A stretch of DNA of 64,000 nt from Vreelandella maris (GCF_013371085.1 NZ_JABWCV010000003.1:124001-188000), one strand, 5' to 3'. Shown: positions 1 to 9,404, counted from the first letter of the stretch. Made by a program: numbers and translations. The notes: generated by a model not told the origin, from the letters alone.

Positions 1-229
1 TGCCTAGTAGAGCTACCAGTGCGCCTGCGCTCATATAGCTAGTAATACGACCTGCATTATAGCTGAGCAGCAAGCCTCCCATACGCGCCGGATGGCGCAT
101 GCTGGGGGGGACTGCAAAAGTGAGCGCGCTCATAATGCCACCACACATGCCAATGCAATGGGCGCCGCCCATCAAACCAAACACGAACGCCGCCAGCAGT
201 GGCGGCAGGTCAAGGCCGGTTGGATTCAT
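1..229 (-). CDS. TauE/SafE-family membrane protein (partial, N-terminus only)
   Basis: The reading frame starts at an ATG (229-227) that overlaps the ccoS stop codon in an ATGA junction and runs off the window edge. The 76 visible residues begin MNPTGLDLPPLLAAFVFGLM and contain the GAHCIGMCGG motif. That motif is typical of the TauE/SafE (UreH-like) transmembrane proteins usually found directly after ccoS. Known relatives are predicted to take part in metal or sulfur handling during cbb3 oxidase maturation, but the exact role is not settled. The first membrane helix is visible. The family call is firm from the motif and the position; the C-terminus cannot be judged. Confidence 0.85.
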   Translation of the reverse strand, partial: MNPTGLDLPPLLAAFVFGLMGGAHCIGMCGGIMSALTFAVPPSMRHPARMGGLLLSYNAGRITSYMSAGALVALLG

Positions 230-468
230 GGCCGGGGCTCTTGGTCGTCGGTTGAGTTTTCGGCGGGGATAGTCGGCTTTTGCTTAGCGCGCTGACGTTG
301 TTGACGCTGTTCAGGGGTTAGGTCGTTCTCATCTTCATCAAACAAAATGCGGTGCGCCGGGCCTTCCAAGTCGTCGAACTGATCATTTTTCACCGCCCAA
401 AAGAATGCCCAGACGGCGAGGCCCAGCAGAATAAGTGAAAGCGGAATGAGTAGATACAGAATCGTCAT
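226..468 (-). CDS. ccoS: cbb3-type cytochrome oxidase assembly protein CcoS
   Basis: This 80-residue protein has one N-terminal membrane helix (about residues 3-26), then the sequence WAVKNDQFDDLEGPAHRILFDED, which is the CcoS family signature. CcoS is needed to mature the cbb3 oxidase, probably in delivering heme or copper to CcoN. The acidic and basic C-terminal tail after residue 50 is typically variable. The start overlaps the ccoI stop (ATGA at 465-468) and the stop overlaps the next gene, so translation is coupled through the ccoGHIS unit. Confidence is high. Confidence 0.93.
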   Translation of the reverse strand: MTILYLLIPLSLILLGLAVWAFFWAVKNDQFDDLEGPAHRILFDEDENDLTPEQRQQRQRAKQKPTIPAENSTDDQEPRP

Positions 469-2924
469 GCGGTTACCGGTGTTGAAGCGCTTGGCGAAGA
501 GGCGGGCGGCGTCGTACGCCAGCGTGACAGCCGCAGCGCGTTACCCACCACCACTAGCGAGCTGAGCGACATACCAATGGCCGCCATCCAGGGTGGCACC
601 AGCCCCATGGCCGCCAGCGGCAGCGCCGAAAAGTTGTAGCATACTGACCAGATCATGTTCTGGCGCATGATACGCCGGGTCGCGCGGGAAATCTCGATAG
701 CCTCAAAAATCCGCATCAGGCGTGGGCTGAGCAGCACCGCGTCGGCGCGGGTGCGGGCTAAGTCCGTCGCACCGTTCATGGCAATTGCCACATCAGCACC
801 GGCTAACACCGGCACGTCGTTGATGCCGTCACCAATCATCACCACGGTTTCGCCAGCGGCTTGAAGCTCTTTCATCCGGGCCAGTTTGCCTTCTGGGCTG
901 GTGCCTGCGTGCCACGTCGTTATGTTGAGTTGGTTGGCCAGGCTCTCCACAGCATCGACGGTATCACCGGAGAGCAGCTCCACGGTTAGCCCCTGGGCCT
1001 GTAGGGCTTTGATCGTGGCAGCAGCGTCATCACGAATGCCATCATGAAGACCAAACCAGGCGCGGGGTTCGCCGTTTTCGCTCAGCAGCAGCCATTGCCC
1101 CCTGGCGGGTGCCGAAATGGGTTCTCCAGTGGAAAATTCTGGTTTGCCCAGCTTCCAGCGCGCGCCGTTTAGCGTGCCCTCTAGTCCTTGACCGGTATGG
1201 CTATGAATATCTTTTGCCTGAAGCGTTGCATCCCGAAACGGACGAAAGGCGCGGGCGATAGGGTGTTCTGAGTGGGCTTCGAGCGCCGCGGCAATCGCCT
1301 GGGCACGCTCGGCGGTTAATTCGCCGAACGGTTTGGTCTGGGTCAGGTGCATCTCGCCGCGGGTGAGCGTGCCGGTTTTGTCAAAGATTGCCCGGGTTAC
1401 GTTGGAGAGCGTCTCCATGGCATCGGCACGGGTTATCAACACGCCGCGCTTGCGCAGTTGACCATGGCCTGCGGTCAGGGCCGCGGGGGTGGCCAGCGCC
1501 AGCGCACAAGGGCAGGTCACGACCAGCACCGAAAGCAGTACCCAGAGCATCCGCGAGGGGTCGATAAACCACCAGGCGATGGTGACGCAGGCGGTCACCA
1601 CTAACAGGCGAAGTACAAATAGGTGGGCCATGCGCGCCGCCATCTGGGCCAGCCGCGGACGGCTGGCAAAGGCGCGATCGGTGAGATCGACAATGCCCGC
1701 CACACGGGCATCGCGCCCGGCGTGGGTAACTCGGATCACCAGCGGGTTTTCCATGTTCTGGCTGCCGCCGATAATGCGGTCGCCCACCCGACGGGTGACC
1801 GGCAGGTATTCGCCGGTCAGCATGGATTCATCCAGGCTTGATTCACCCTCCTCAATCACGCCATCGGCAGGCACGCCGTGGCCGGGCTTGATCAAGACAC
1901 GATCATCCGGGGCGAGTTCACTGGCAGGCAGAATGCGTTCGCTGCCGTCGCTTTCCAGTCGTGTAGCCGAGATAGGCAGCACACCGCTCAGCGCATTGCC
2001 GCTATGCCCACTACGGCGCCTGGCGCGGCCTTCCACGTAGCGCCCAAACAGCAAGAAAAAGGTGAACATGGCGACCGAGTCAAAATAGACCTCGCCGACG
2101 TTAAACAGCACCGCATAGCTGCTGGCAAGATAAGCTCCACCGATCGCCAGCGACACTGGCACATCCATCCCCAGTACGCCGGTGCGCAGGTCGCGCAGGG
2201 CATTGCGAAAGAACGGCTGGGCGGAGAAAAATACTACCGGCGTTGCTAAGGCAAACGAGAGCCAGTGGAACAGCGCGTAGAAATCGTCGCTGATTTCACC
2301 GGGGCCGGAGACATAAATGGGGATCGAGAACATCATCACCTGCATCATGCCTACTGCAGCGATGATCAATCGCCGCACGTTCATGCGCTCTTCATGCTGC
2401 ATGCGTGCTTGGGCTTGATCCGGTTCGTAAGGTTGAGCGTCGTAGCCAATTGCAGCCAGTTCGGCTAGTAGTTGCGAGAGTTTAAGCTGCTGCGGGTCCC
2501 AGCTCACGCGCAGTCGGTGGTGGGTTAAATTCACCGCGCTGGTGGTAATTCCCTCCAACGCATTCAGGCGGTGTTCAATCAGCCACGCACAGGCGGCGCA
2601 GGTAATGCCTTCAATGGCGAGGGTGGCTTTGACGTTGCCCTCATCACCATCAGGGTGAACAAACTGCGCCTGCAGGCCGGGGTCGTCAAACACCGACCAC
2701 GTGTCTGCTTTGGCGGCTTGGTGTTCATCGGGGCGTTCGGGAAGTTCGGTCCGGTAGCGGTAGTAGCTCTCTAGCCCGCCGTCGACAATGGCATGAGCCA
2801 CCGCTTCGCAGCCGGGGCAGCAAAGCGGGTGGGTGTGGTCATCCAGGGTAATCGTCCAGGGTGCCGCAGCGGGCACCGGGTTACCGCAGTGGTAGCAGTC
2901 AGAGGCAGGCGCGGCGTTGCTCAT
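465..2924 (-). CDS. ccoI: Copper-translocating P-type ATPase CcoI (cbb3 assembly)
   Basis: This 819-residue heavy-metal P1B-type ATPase supplies copper for the CuB site of cbb3 oxidase. The N-terminus has a cysteine cluster (C10, C13, C35, C36, C39), the extra metal-binding domain of CcoI/FixI proteins. A heavy-metal-associated domain follows with CAAC at 109-112. The membrane copper path has CPC at 471-473, the phosphorylation site is D515 in DKTGT, and the hinge has GDGIND. These features mark the slow, assembly-specific ATPase rather than a general copper-resistance pump. It overlaps ccoH and ccoS by 4 bases each. Confidence 0.94.
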   Translation of the reverse strand: MSNAAPASDCYHCGNPVPAAAPWTITLDDHTHPLCCPGCEAVAHAIVDGGLESYYRYRTELPERPDEHQAAKADTWSVFDDPGLQAQFVHPDGDEGNVKATLAIEGITCAACAWLIEHRLNALEGITTSAVNLTHHRLRVSWDPQQLKLSQLLAELAAIGYDAQPYEPDQAQARMQHEERMNVRRLIIAAVGMMQVMMFSIPIYVSGPGEISDDFYALFHWLSFALATPVVFFSAQPFFRNALRDLRTGVLGMDVPVSLAIGGAYLASSYAVLFNVGEVYFDSVAMFTFFLLFGRYVEGRARRRSGHSGNALSGVLPISATRLESDGSERILPASELAPDDRVLIKPGHGVPADGVIEEGESSLDESMLTGEYLPVTRRVGDRIIGGSQNMENPLVIRVTHAGRDARVAGIVDLTDRAFASRPRLAQMAARMAHLFVLRLLVVTACVTIAWWFIDPSRMLWVLLSVLVVTCPCALALATPAALTAGHGQLRKRGVLITRADAMETLSNVTRAIFDKTGTLTRGEMHLTQTKPFGELTAERAQAIAAALEAHSEHPIARAFRPFRDATLQAKDIHSHTGQGLEGTLNGARWKLGKPEFSTGEPISAPARGQWLLLSENGEPRAWFGLHDGIRDDAAATIKALQAQGLTVELLSGDTVDAVESLANQLNITTWHAGTSPEGKLARMKELQAAGETVVMIGDGINDVPVLAGADVAIAMNGATDLARTRADAVLLSPRLMRIFEAIEISRATRRIMRQNMIWSVCYNFSALPLAAMGLVPPWMAAIGMSLSSLVVVGNALRLSRWRTTPPASSPSASTPVTA

Positions 2925-3454
2925 TCGCTTTCTGGACGCCCTCCTGGCAATAGCGCGACGCTATTTTCATTCGGGAACGTCGCTTCACCCGTCAGGCGCC
3001 AGTCGGCATCTTCTAGTGCGGGCTGAATCTGTAGGTACCAGCGGTAGCGCAGGTTGTCGGGCCCCTGGGTTATATAGCGGCCGTCACGGACATGCTCAAG
3101 TATGAACGATTGATCACGGTCATCCTCGGTAGGGAAGATGAGGTCCAGATAGAGCTTGTCGGGACGCGCATCGCCGCTTAAATCAACCACGATGTCGCTG
3201 GTCATCGGATCAAGACGTAGCTCGGCGCTTAAGTTCTGAGCGCGGGCCTGCTCCTGCTTGGCAAGTACCATATTAATGGCTTTGCCATGCTCGTAGTAAT
3301 CCTCCTGCACTACCATGCCATCAAAACTTTTAACTGACATAACGGCAAAGGTAATGCTGAACATAATGGATGAGAGCAGAATGCCGATCAGAAACCATGG
3401 CCAAAACTGCTTGTACCAGGGGATCACCTTCTCGCTAGAGGGTAGGGATGACAT
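2921..3454 (-). CDS. ccoH: CcoH/FixH family cbb3 oxidase assembly protein
   Basis: This 177-residue protein has a single N-terminal membrane helix (about residues 14-38, with the PWYKQFWPWFLIGIL entry typical of FixH), followed by a periplasmic domain. A YYEHGKAINMVLAKQEQA segment lies just outside the membrane. CcoH binds the oxidase during assembly and stabilises it. A ribosome site, GGAG at 3467-3464, lies at the end of ccoG. The stop overlaps the ccoI start. Its place between ccoG and ccoI confirms the call. Confidence 0.9.
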   Translation of the reverse strand: MSSLPSSEKVIPWYKQFWPWFLIGILLSSIMFSITFAVMSVKSFDGMVVQEDYYEHGKAINMVLAKQEQARAQNLSAELRLDPMTSDIVVDLSGDARPDKLYLDLIFPTEDDRDQSFILEHVRDGRYITQGPDNLRYRWYLQIQPALEDADWRLTGEATFPNENSVALLPGGRPESE

Positions 3455-3460
3455 CGTCGT

Positions 3461-4900
3461 TTATCTCCTAATATCGCCCAGGAAGCGGGCATCCCGCTCA
3501 AGGCGAATACGTTCGTCTTGCTGAGCCTGCAGTGTGAATACAATGTCGTGACTGGGTTGCTGTAGTTCGTCAGGGCTAGCGGTCACCGTAACGACTTCTA
3601 AGCGCGACTCACCCGCAGGCACGTCAATCATATTGCTCTCTAAGGCTAAACTGGGCAGCCCGGAAACGCTCAGCTGGTAAGTGTGATCCTGGTCATCAAG
3701 GTTACGAATGGTCAGGGTAAACACATTACTAATCAGGCCGTCGCGGGTCGTTTGGTAAAGTTGGGTGCGCTCCCGCTCAGCGTCAAAGTTAAGCGGCATG
3801 CGGTCATTAATCGCCCAGGCAAAAGTGCCTATCATTAGCACCAATGCGGCAAAGTAGCCTAGCAGGCGAGGGCGCATTATATGGCTCTTTTTGCCCTCAA
3901 GCGCGTTTTCGGTAGTGTAGCGTATCAGCCCTCGTGGGTAGCCCATTTTGTCCATCACGCTGTCGCAGGCGTCGATGCAGGCGGCGCAGGTGATGCACTC
4001 ATACTGCAGCCCATCGCGGATATCGATGCCGGTGGGGCAGACCTGCACACACAGGTCGCAGTCGATACAGTCGCCGTAGCCAGATTGCCGCGCTTCCTGG
4101 TGGCTCAGCCCTTTTTTGCGATGCCCGCGAGGTTCGCCGCGGGACTCATCGTAGGAGACAATCAGGGTGTCACGGTCAAACATTACCGATTGAAAGCGGG
4201 CATAGGGGCACATATAAATGCACACCTGTTCACGCAGCCAACCCGCGTTCAGGTAGGTGAATACCAGGAAAAAGCCCACCCAGAAGTAGGACCAGCCATG
4301 GGCTTCAAATGTCGGTAACTCCGCCACTAAATCGCGAATCGGAGTGAAATAGCCCACAAAGGTGATGCCGGTAGCGAGCGCTATCAGTAGCCAAGCGGTG
4401 TGCTTGGCAGTTTTACGCCACGCCTTATCCGCTGTCATCGGCTGATCGTCGAGCTTGATGCGCCTGTTACGCGAGCCTTCGATGCGGTGTTCAAGCCAGA
4501 TAAACAGAAAGGTCCAAACGCTTTGCGGGCAGGTATAACCACACCACACCCGACCAGCAAAAACGGTAATAAAGAACAGCCCAAAAGCACAAATGATCAA
4601 CAGCCACGACAGCAGTATGAACTCCTGCGGATAAAACGTGGCGGTAAAGATATGGAATTCACGATTAGGCAGGTCGAATAGAATGAGTGGCCGGCCGCCA
4701 AGGTTAATCCAGGGCACTAGGAAAAACATCATCATTAACGCCCAATTAGTACTGCGGCGTAGTTTCTGGAAAATACCTTTAATTTCTCGCACATAAATGT
4801 GACGCCGTTTGGCGTACATTTCCTGAGTAACCGGTTGTTGTGGAGGAGTGTGATGCCCCACCGGATTCGGCGTGACGTCTTGGGTCGGTATCTTTTCCAT
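3461..4900 (-). CDS. ccoG: CcoG, membrane Fe-S protein for cbb3 oxidase maturation
   Basis: This 479-residue polytopic protein (RdxA/FixG family) has a NapH-like membrane part with GRVWCGYTCPQSVW near 116-129 and CPYARFQ near 231. Two 4Fe-4S ferredoxin motifs follow (C278, C281, C284, C288 and C302, C305, C308, C312) and then a C-terminal periplasmic immunoglobulin-like domain (about 370-479). CcoG acts as a copper reductase in cbb3 biogenesis in other proteobacteria. It is the first gene of ccoGHIS and is separated from ccoP by a terminator, so it probably has its own promoter in the 4901-4990 gap, though no clear one was seen. Confidence 0.93.
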   Translation of the reverse strand: MEKIPTQDVTPNPVGHHTPPQQPVTQEMYAKRRHIYVREIKGIFQKLRRSTNWALMMMFFLVPWINLGGRPLILFDLPNREFHIFTATFYPQEFILLSWLLIICAFGLFFITVFAGRVWCGYTCPQSVWTFLFIWLEHRIEGSRNRRIKLDDQPMTADKAWRKTAKHTAWLLIALATGITFVGYFTPIRDLVAELPTFEAHGWSYFWVGFFLVFTYLNAGWLREQVCIYMCPYARFQSVMFDRDTLIVSYDESRGEPRGHRKKGLSHQEARQSGYGDCIDCDLCVQVCPTGIDIRDGLQYECITCAACIDACDSVMDKMGYPRGLIRYTTENALEGKKSHIMRPRLLGYFAALVLMIGTFAWAINDRMPLNFDAERERTQLYQTTRDGLISNVFTLTIRNLDDQDHTYQLSVSGLPSLALESNMIDVPAGESRLEVVTVTASPDELQQPSHDIVFTLQAQQDERIRLERDARFLGDIRR

Positions 4901-4990
4901 GGCAGTATTCCCGGCTCAGAAGGCAGGAGAGAGTGCACCCCAGTTTCGTAAAGACGGTGCATGGTCAATATTGTATCGGTTTGCGCATAA

Positions 4991-5020
4991 AGAAAGGGTG
5001 CGGTTTGAGGCCGCACCCTT
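4991..5020 (-). terminator. Rho-independent terminator after ccoNOQP
   Basis: A perfect 10-bp stem (AAGGGTGCGG, 4994-5003, pairing with 5011-5020) with a 7-base loop lies 28 bases past the ccoP stop. Read on the minus strand it is followed by TCTTT. It separates the structural ccoNOQP operon from ccoGHIS. Confidence 0.75.
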
Positions 5021-5047
5021 GCTTGGCTAGCATGGCTGTCTAGTCAA

Positions 5048-5977
5048 TCAGTCTGCTAAGCGCAGGCTATACACGTAAGCAGCGACCAGGTGAACACGCT
5101 CTTCACCAATATAAGCCGCTTGCGCTGGCATATGACCGTTACGGCCATTGCGTAGCGTTTGACGGATGGAGTCACCTACCTCTTGGCCGGGCGCCAAGTA
5201 GAGCCAGGTATTGTCGGTCAAGTTAGGCGCGCCGAGGGCTGTATTACCCGTGCCGCTTGGGCCGTGGCAAGCCGCACACACTGCTGTAAAGGTGCTTTCG
5301 CCCTGTTCAGCTTGTGCCTCGTCATGCGCTTCATCAGACAGTGAGAGCACGTATTGAGACAGGTTCTCAATATTGTTTTGCCCCAGCTGCTGCCAGGAAG
5401 GCATCAGACCGTTACGGCCATTCGTCAGCGTTTGAACGATATTGTCGGGCTCTCCGCCGTATAACCAGTCGTCATCGGTCAGGTTCGGGAAGCCGTAGCC
5501 ACCTTGCGCGTTAGAACCGTGACACACCGCGCAGTTGTTCTGGAAAATGCGTTCCGCCACCTGCATCGCTTCGTTATCTTCGGCTAGCTCAGGAATAGGC
5601 ACTTCCTGATACTGGGCAAAAATCGGTGTGAAGCGTTCTTCCGCTTGTGCAACTTCCTCTTCCCACTGGCCCTCTTGCGACCAGCCCAGCACCCCGGCGT
5701 AGTTGCCAAGGCCGGGATAAAGAACGAGATAACCCAGCGCAAAGATCACCGTCAGAATGAACAGTTTGAACCACCACTGAGGCAGTGGATTGTCATACTC
5801 TTCAATACCGTCGGCAGCATGGCCAGTGGTTTCTACGTTGCCTTCAGCATCCGGCGTTTTATCGGTACGACGGTTGGAGAGCAATATCCATACGCTCAGC
5901 GCAATTGTGCCCAGCGTAATGATAATGATCCAGGCACTCCAGAAGCCGGATAGGGAGTCACCCCATAAATTATTCAT
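5048..5977 (-). CDS. ccoP: Cytochrome cbb3 oxidase subunit III, diheme CcoP
   Basis: This 309-residue protein has two membrane helices (about 14-34 and 68-90) and two c-type heme motifs, CAVCH at 149-153 and CAACH at 234-238. The YDNPLPQWW motif just before helix 2 is a CcoP/FixP hallmark. CcoP passes electrons from the bc1 complex or soluble cytochromes to CcoO. Its start overlaps the ccoQ stop (ATGA at 5974-5977). Length and domain order are normal. Confidence 0.95.
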   Translation of the reverse strand: MNNLWGDSLSGFWSAWIIIITLGTIALSVWILLSNRRTDKTPDAEGNVETTGHAADGIEEYDNPLPQWWFKLFILTVIFALGYLVLYPGLGNYAGVLGWSQEGQWEEEVAQAEERFTPIFAQYQEVPIPELAEDNEAMQVAERIFQNNCAVCHGSNAQGGYGFPNLTDDDWLYGGEPDNIVQTLTNGRNGLMPSWQQLGQNNIENLSQYVLSLSDEAHDEAQAEQGESTFTAVCAACHGPSGTGNTALGAPNLTDNTWLYLAPGQEVGDSIRQTLRNGRNGHMPAQAAYIGEERVHLVAAYVYSLRLAD

Positions 5978-6198
5978 AACTTCTTATCTCCCCTGTCTTG
6001 GCGGGAATGCGCTTCGCTATCGCGTTCATGCGACGCGTGCTTGTCACTGGTCGGTTGCTCATCTTCATCGGCAAAGGGCAGGTTGGCCGCTTCGTCGAAG
6101 TCTGGCTTGCGCCGCTTGGAGTACGCCCAGAGGGCGATGCCGATAAAAGCGAAAATCAAGATCAGCGTGATGAGTCCGCGAAAAGTTCCCGTATCCAT
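5974..6198 (-). CDS. ccoQ: Cytochrome cbb3 oxidase subunit CcoQ
   Basis: This small 74-residue protein has one membrane helix (about residues 7-27) followed by the basic YSKRRK segment and an acidic tail, the standard CcoQ layout. CcoQ stabilises the CcoNO-CcoP interaction and protects the complex in oxygen. It lies 3 bases after ccoO and overlaps ccoP. The tail after residue 38 is hydrophilic and probably not conserved. Confidence 0.9.
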   Translation of the reverse strand: MDTGTFRGLITLILIFAFIGIALWAYSKRRKPDFDEAANLPFADEDEQPTSDKHASHERDSEAHSRQDRGDKKL

Positions 6199-6201
6199 AA
6201 C

Positions 6202-6810
6202 TTAACGAGTGCCCTCGAGCACGGTTCCGAGCTGCTGTAGATACGCGACCAGGGCAGTAATTTCCTGGGTGCCGCGGACATCTGCAGTCGCATTGGCGAT
6301 ATCTTCGTCGGTATACGGCACACCTAGCTGACGCAGCGTGCGCATCTTTCTCGGTGTGGCGTCACCATCGAGGGTGTTTTCAAACAGCCAGGGGTAAGCC
6401 GGCATAATCGACTCGGGCACTACATCCCGCGGGTTGTAGAGGTGAGCACGGTGCCAGTCGTCGCTATAGCGGCCGCCTACACGCGCCAGATCCGGCCCGG
6501 TACGCTTGGAACCCCACAGGAAGTTGTGCTCATAAACCTGCTCACCCGCCACGTTGTAGTGGCCGTAGCGCTCGGTTTCAGCGCGGAACGGGCGAACCAT
6601 TTGTGAGTGACAGCCCACGCAGCCTTCACGGCGATAGATGTCACGGCCTTCCAGTTCCAGCGCTGATAGAGGCTCCAGGCCTTCAACCGGCTCGGTGGTC
6701 TGCTTCTGGAAAAACAGTGGCACCACCTCAGCCAAGCCGCCGAAACTGATCACGACAAGGATCAACACGGCAAGCAGGCCAACGTTCTTTTCGACAATCT
6801 CGTGTTTCAT
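6202..6810 (-). CDS. ccoO: Cytochrome cbb3 oxidase subunit II, monoheme CcoO
   Basis: This protein has 202 residues from the ATG at 6810, where MKHEIVEKN matches the family N-terminus. The frame stays open upstream to an ATG at 6867, but that extension would overlap ccoN and resembles no CcoO. One N-terminal helix (about 10-33) anchors a periplasmic cytochrome c domain with the heme motif CVGCH at 64-68. [15 protein letters not shown], with the axial methionine, is conserved in the family. CcoO accepts electrons from CcoP and passes them to the CcoN heme b. Confidence 0.94.
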   Translation of the reverse strand: MKHEIVEKNVGLLAVLILVVISFGGLAEVVPLFFQKQTTEPVEGLEPLSALELEGRDIYRREGCVGCHSQMVRPFRAETERYGHYNVAGEQVYEHNFLWGSKRTGPDLARVGGRYSDDWHRAHLYNPRDVVPESIMPAYPWLFENTLDGDATPRKMRTLRQLGVPYTDEDIANATADVRGTQEITALVAYLQQLGTVLEGTR

Positions 6811-6829
6811 TGGTCTCAACTTCCCCGGT

Positions 6830-8254
6830 TTAAGCAGCTTGTGGCGCTGAATGGCTGATGGCCTCACGACGCTTAACGGTCATGTAAACGTTGAATGCCA
6901 TGATCAGCATGCCGGTGACCCAGAAGAGGCCGCCGATTAAGCGCACGAAGTAGCCCGGCGCGCTGGCTTCAACGGCTTCAACGAAGGTGTACATCAGGGT
7001 GCCGTCAGGGTTGATCGCACGCCACATCAGGCCTTGCAGAATGCCGTTAACCCACATGGAGGCGATGTAGAGCACGGTGCCAATAGTGGCCAGCCAGAAG
7101 TGCACGGCAATCAGGTTGACGGAGTGCATTTCAGTGCGACCGAATACGCGCGGGATCAGGTGGTACATCGAGCCGATAGTGATCATCGCTACCCAGCCGA
7201 GCGCGCCGGAGTGAACGTGGCCAATGGTCCAGTCTGTGTAGTGCGACAGCGCGTTGACCGTTTTAATGGCCATCATCGGGCCTTCAAACGTCGACATGCC
7301 ATAGAACGATAGGGCCACTACCAAGAAGCGCAAAGTCGGATCCGTGCGCAGCTTATGCCAAGCGCCTGACAAGGTCATCATGCCGTTTATCATGCCGCCC
7401 CAAGAGGGTGCCAGCAGGATGATCGACATGATCATGCCCAGCGACTGCGCCCAGTTCGGCAGCGCCGTGTAGTGCAGGTGGTGCGGACCTGCCCACATGT
7501 AAATCATGATCAGCGCCCAGAAGTGGACGATGGAAAGACGGTAAGAGTAGATCGGTCGCTCAGCCTGCTTCGGCACGAAGTAGTACATCATGCCCAGGAA
7601 GCCAGCGGTCAGGAAAAAGCCTACCGCGTTATGGCCGTACCACCACTGCACCATGGCATCCACCGCACCAGCGTAGATCGAGGTGGAGTACATCGGGGTA
7701 ACCGGGATCGCCGCGTTGTTGACGATATGCAGCACTGCAACGGTTAAAATAAACGCCGCAAAGAACCAGTTCGCCACATAAATATGCGACGTGGTGCGCT
7801 TTTTAATCGTCATCAGGAACACGATGGCATAGCTGATCCAAACGACTGCAATCAATATATTGATCGGCCACTCTAGCTCAGCGTACTCCTTGGTCGTGGT
7901 GTAGCCCATGGGGAGCGACACGATCGCTGAGATAATAACGGCTTGCCAGCCCCAGAACGTAAAGGCCGCCAGCCTGTCCGAGAATAGCCGTGTCTGGCAC
8001 GTTCGTTGGACAACGTAATAGGACGTTGCAAAGAGCGCCGAGCCACCAAAAGCGAAAATAACGGCGTTAGTGTGTAACGGACGCAGTCGCCCGAAGCTGG
8101 TCCAAGGTATGCCGAGGTTCAGTTGCGGCCAAACCAGTTGCGAGGCGAGGATGACACCAACGGTCATTCCCACGATGCCCCACACAACGGTCATAATCGC
8201 GAACTGCCGAACTACCTTGTAGTTGTAGGTCGGGTGTTCAAGTGCTGTGCTCAT
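6830..8254 (-). CDS. ccoN: Cytochrome cbb3 oxidase catalytic subunit I, CcoN
   Basis: This 474-residue polytopic heme-copper oxidase subunit has about 12 membrane helices. Conserved histidines are visible: [14 protein letters not shown] for low-spin heme b, [13 protein letters not shown] for CuB and the cross-linked tyrosine, and [17 protein letters not shown] for heme b3. These identify the C-family (cbb3) oxidase used at low oxygen. It is the first gene of ccoNOQP. Only one ccoN copy is present here, although relatives often carry two. Confidence 0.95.
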   Translation of the reverse strand: MSTALEHPTYNYKVVRQFAIMTVVWGIVGMTVGVILASQLVWPQLNLGIPWTSFGRLRPLHTNAVIFAFGGSALFATSYYVVQRTCQTRLFSDRLAAFTFWGWQAVIISAIVSLPMGYTTTKEYAELEWPINILIAVVWISYAIVFLMTIKKRTTSHIYVANWFFAAFILTVAVLHIVNNAAIPVTPMYSTSIYAGAVDAMVQWWYGHNAVGFFLTAGFLGMMYYFVPKQAERPIYSYRLSIVHFWALIMIYMWAGPHHLHYTALPNWAQSLGMIMSIILLAPSWGGMINGMMTLSGAWHKLRTDPTLRFLVVALSFYGMSTFEGPMMAIKTVNALSHYTDWTIGHVHSGALGWVAMITIGSMYHLIPRVFGRTEMHSVNLIAVHFWLATIGTVLYIASMWVNGILQGLMWRAINPDGTLMYTFVEAVEASAPGYFVRLIGGLFWVTGMLIMAFNVYMTVKRREAISHSAPQAA

Positions 8255-8323
8255 TTCATGTTCCCATCGAACGCGGTTAGGGGGTAACCCGTGGCATTTT
8301 GCACGGATGCGGCCACCCGCTTG

Positions 8324-8337
8324 ATGATGCAGGTCAA
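8324..8337 (-). promoter_or_regulatory. Candidate FNR/Anr box upstream of ccoN
   Basis: On the minus strand the sequence TTGACCTGCATCAT matches the FNR/Anr consensus TTGAT-N4-ATCAA at 8 of 10 fixed positions. Its centre is about 76 bases before the ccoN start. A CAAAAT hexamer (8301-8296) is placed as a -10 box if the site sits at -41.5, the usual activator position. Low-oxygen activation of ccoNOQP by Anr is established in related gammaproteobacteria; its action here is inferred. Confidence 0.5.
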
Positions 8338-8418
8338 GATCCGACGAGGATTCTAGCGCAGCCGAGGCTTAAGCTGAACATGCCAATAGGTTAATCATTG
8401 AATTATTAGGAGCGGTGC

Positions 8419-9162
8419 ATGTCACATTACGCTTTGTCTGACTACATTTCGCTAACGCCAGATGCATTAAGCGAAGAGACTCATCTCGACTCAAACGGCT
8501 GTTATTTGGTGCAGGGCATGGGGCCGTTGGCAGTTCATGGTGAGGCCAAAATAGGACGCTTGCTGTTTGCCCATGGCGCTGGCGCCGGCCAGCAGTCCGC
8601 TTTCATGCGTCAATTTGTCACCTCTTTGGCTGGGCGGGGCATACAAGTTCTATGTATTGATTTCCCCTATATGCAGCAAATGCAGGAAACCGGCAAGCGA
8701 CGCCCACCGCCGCCGATCGCGCAGACGCTTGCCCAGTTTGCCGAGTGGTATGCGCTACTTGATTCCCTGTTTGACGGGCCGCTGTGGGTTGGGGGGAAAT
8801 CAATGGGCGGCCGCGTGGCGACGCTGTTAGCCAGTCAACAACCGTGCCCTGGTGTCGTGGTGGCCGGTTACCCGTTTCATCCCACCAAAGTGCCGGAAAA
8901 GCTTCGTTTGGAACACTGGCCGACGATTACTTGCCCCATGCTAGTGATACAAGGCGAGCGAGATCCTTTCGGTACTCAGGAGGAGGTCACAAGCTATACG
9001 CTGCCCGCTAATGCACAGCTGGCTTGGCTGAAAGATGGCGATCACGATTTCAAGCCACGGCGCTCTTCTGGGCTAACGCAAACGTTTTTGATTGACGAAG
9101 CCACCCAGGTTGCGGCATCCTTCGTCCGCGTTCACAGCCAAGGCTTGAAAGACAAGGCTTGA
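8419..9162 (+). CDS. Alpha/beta-hydrolase of the KANL3/Tex30 type
   Basis: This 247-residue cytoplasmic protein follows a good ribosome site (AGGAG at 8408-8412). It has the oxyanion-region motif LLFAHGAGAGQQSAFM, the nucleophile elbow GGKSMGGR, an acid-region strand PMLVIQGERDPFG, and the catalytic-histidine motif DGDHDFKPRRSSG. This pattern is typical of the bacterial KANL3/Tex30-like alpha/beta hydrolases, whose substrate is unknown. It stands alone between the divergent ccoN promoter and the tRNA array, so context gives no further hint. The fold call is firm; the function is not known. Confidence 0.85.
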   Translation: MSHYALSDYISLTPDALSEETHLDSNGCYLVQGMGPLAVHGEAKIGRLLFAHGAGAGQQSAFMRQFVTSLAGRGIQVLCIDFPYMQQMQETGKRRPPPPIAQTLAQFAEWYALLDSLFDGPLWVGGKSMGGRVATLLASQQPCPGVVVAGYPFHPTKVPEKLRLEHWPTITCPMLVIQGERDPFGTQEEVTSYTLPANAQLAWLKDGDHDFKPRRSSGLTQTFLIDEATQVAASFVRVHSQGLKDKA

Positions 9163-9211
9163 AAGAAGAGGGCAACGCGCTAGCTTAAAAGCAGTTTTTA
9201 AGCGCAGCATG

Positions 9212-9239
9212 TTGACATTGAAACAACCTTCTGTAGAAT
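9212..9239 (+). promoter_or_regulatory. Sigma-70 promoter of the tRNA array
   Basis: A perfect TTGACA (9212-9217) and a TAGAAT (9234-9239) are separated by 16 bases. The predicted start is near 9246, just before the first tRNA at 9259. The GC-rich stretch after the -10 box (GCAGCGCC) is a typical discriminator of stringently controlled stable-RNA promoters. Confidence 0.8.
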
Positions 9240-9258
9240 GCAGCGCCACGTGACCAGC

Positions 9259-9334
9259 GGGTGGTTAGCTCAGTTGGGAGAGCACCAGCCTTACAAGCTG
9301 GGGGTCACTGGTTCGAACCCAGTACCACCCACCA
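9259..9334 (+). tRNA. tRNA-Val (UAC), copy 1
   Basis: This is a 76-base gene with CCA encoded. The acceptor stem GGGTGGT pairs with ACCACCC, the D loop has TAGCTCAGTTGG, the anticodon loop has CTTACAA (anticodon TAC), and the T arm has GGTTCGAACCC. It is identical to the copy at 9669. Confidence 0.96.
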
Positions 9335-9404
9335 TATTTAGTAATCGCTAAAATGGTTTGGAAGCGTGAAGTAAAAAGTAAGATTAAGCTTTGATGTGCC
9401 TAAC

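Noticed and set aside
1489..2040. A 183-codon open frame on the plus strand opposite ccoI
   Set aside because: It lies fully antisense to a strongly recognised P-type ATPase, has low-complexity Ser/Arg/Thr composition and no ribosome site.
8321..8337. 17-bp inverted repeat TTGAT-N7-GTCAA as the regulatory site
   Set aside because: A 7-base spacer does not fit FNR/Anr; the overlapping 14-bp TTGAC-N4-ATCAT reading fits better.
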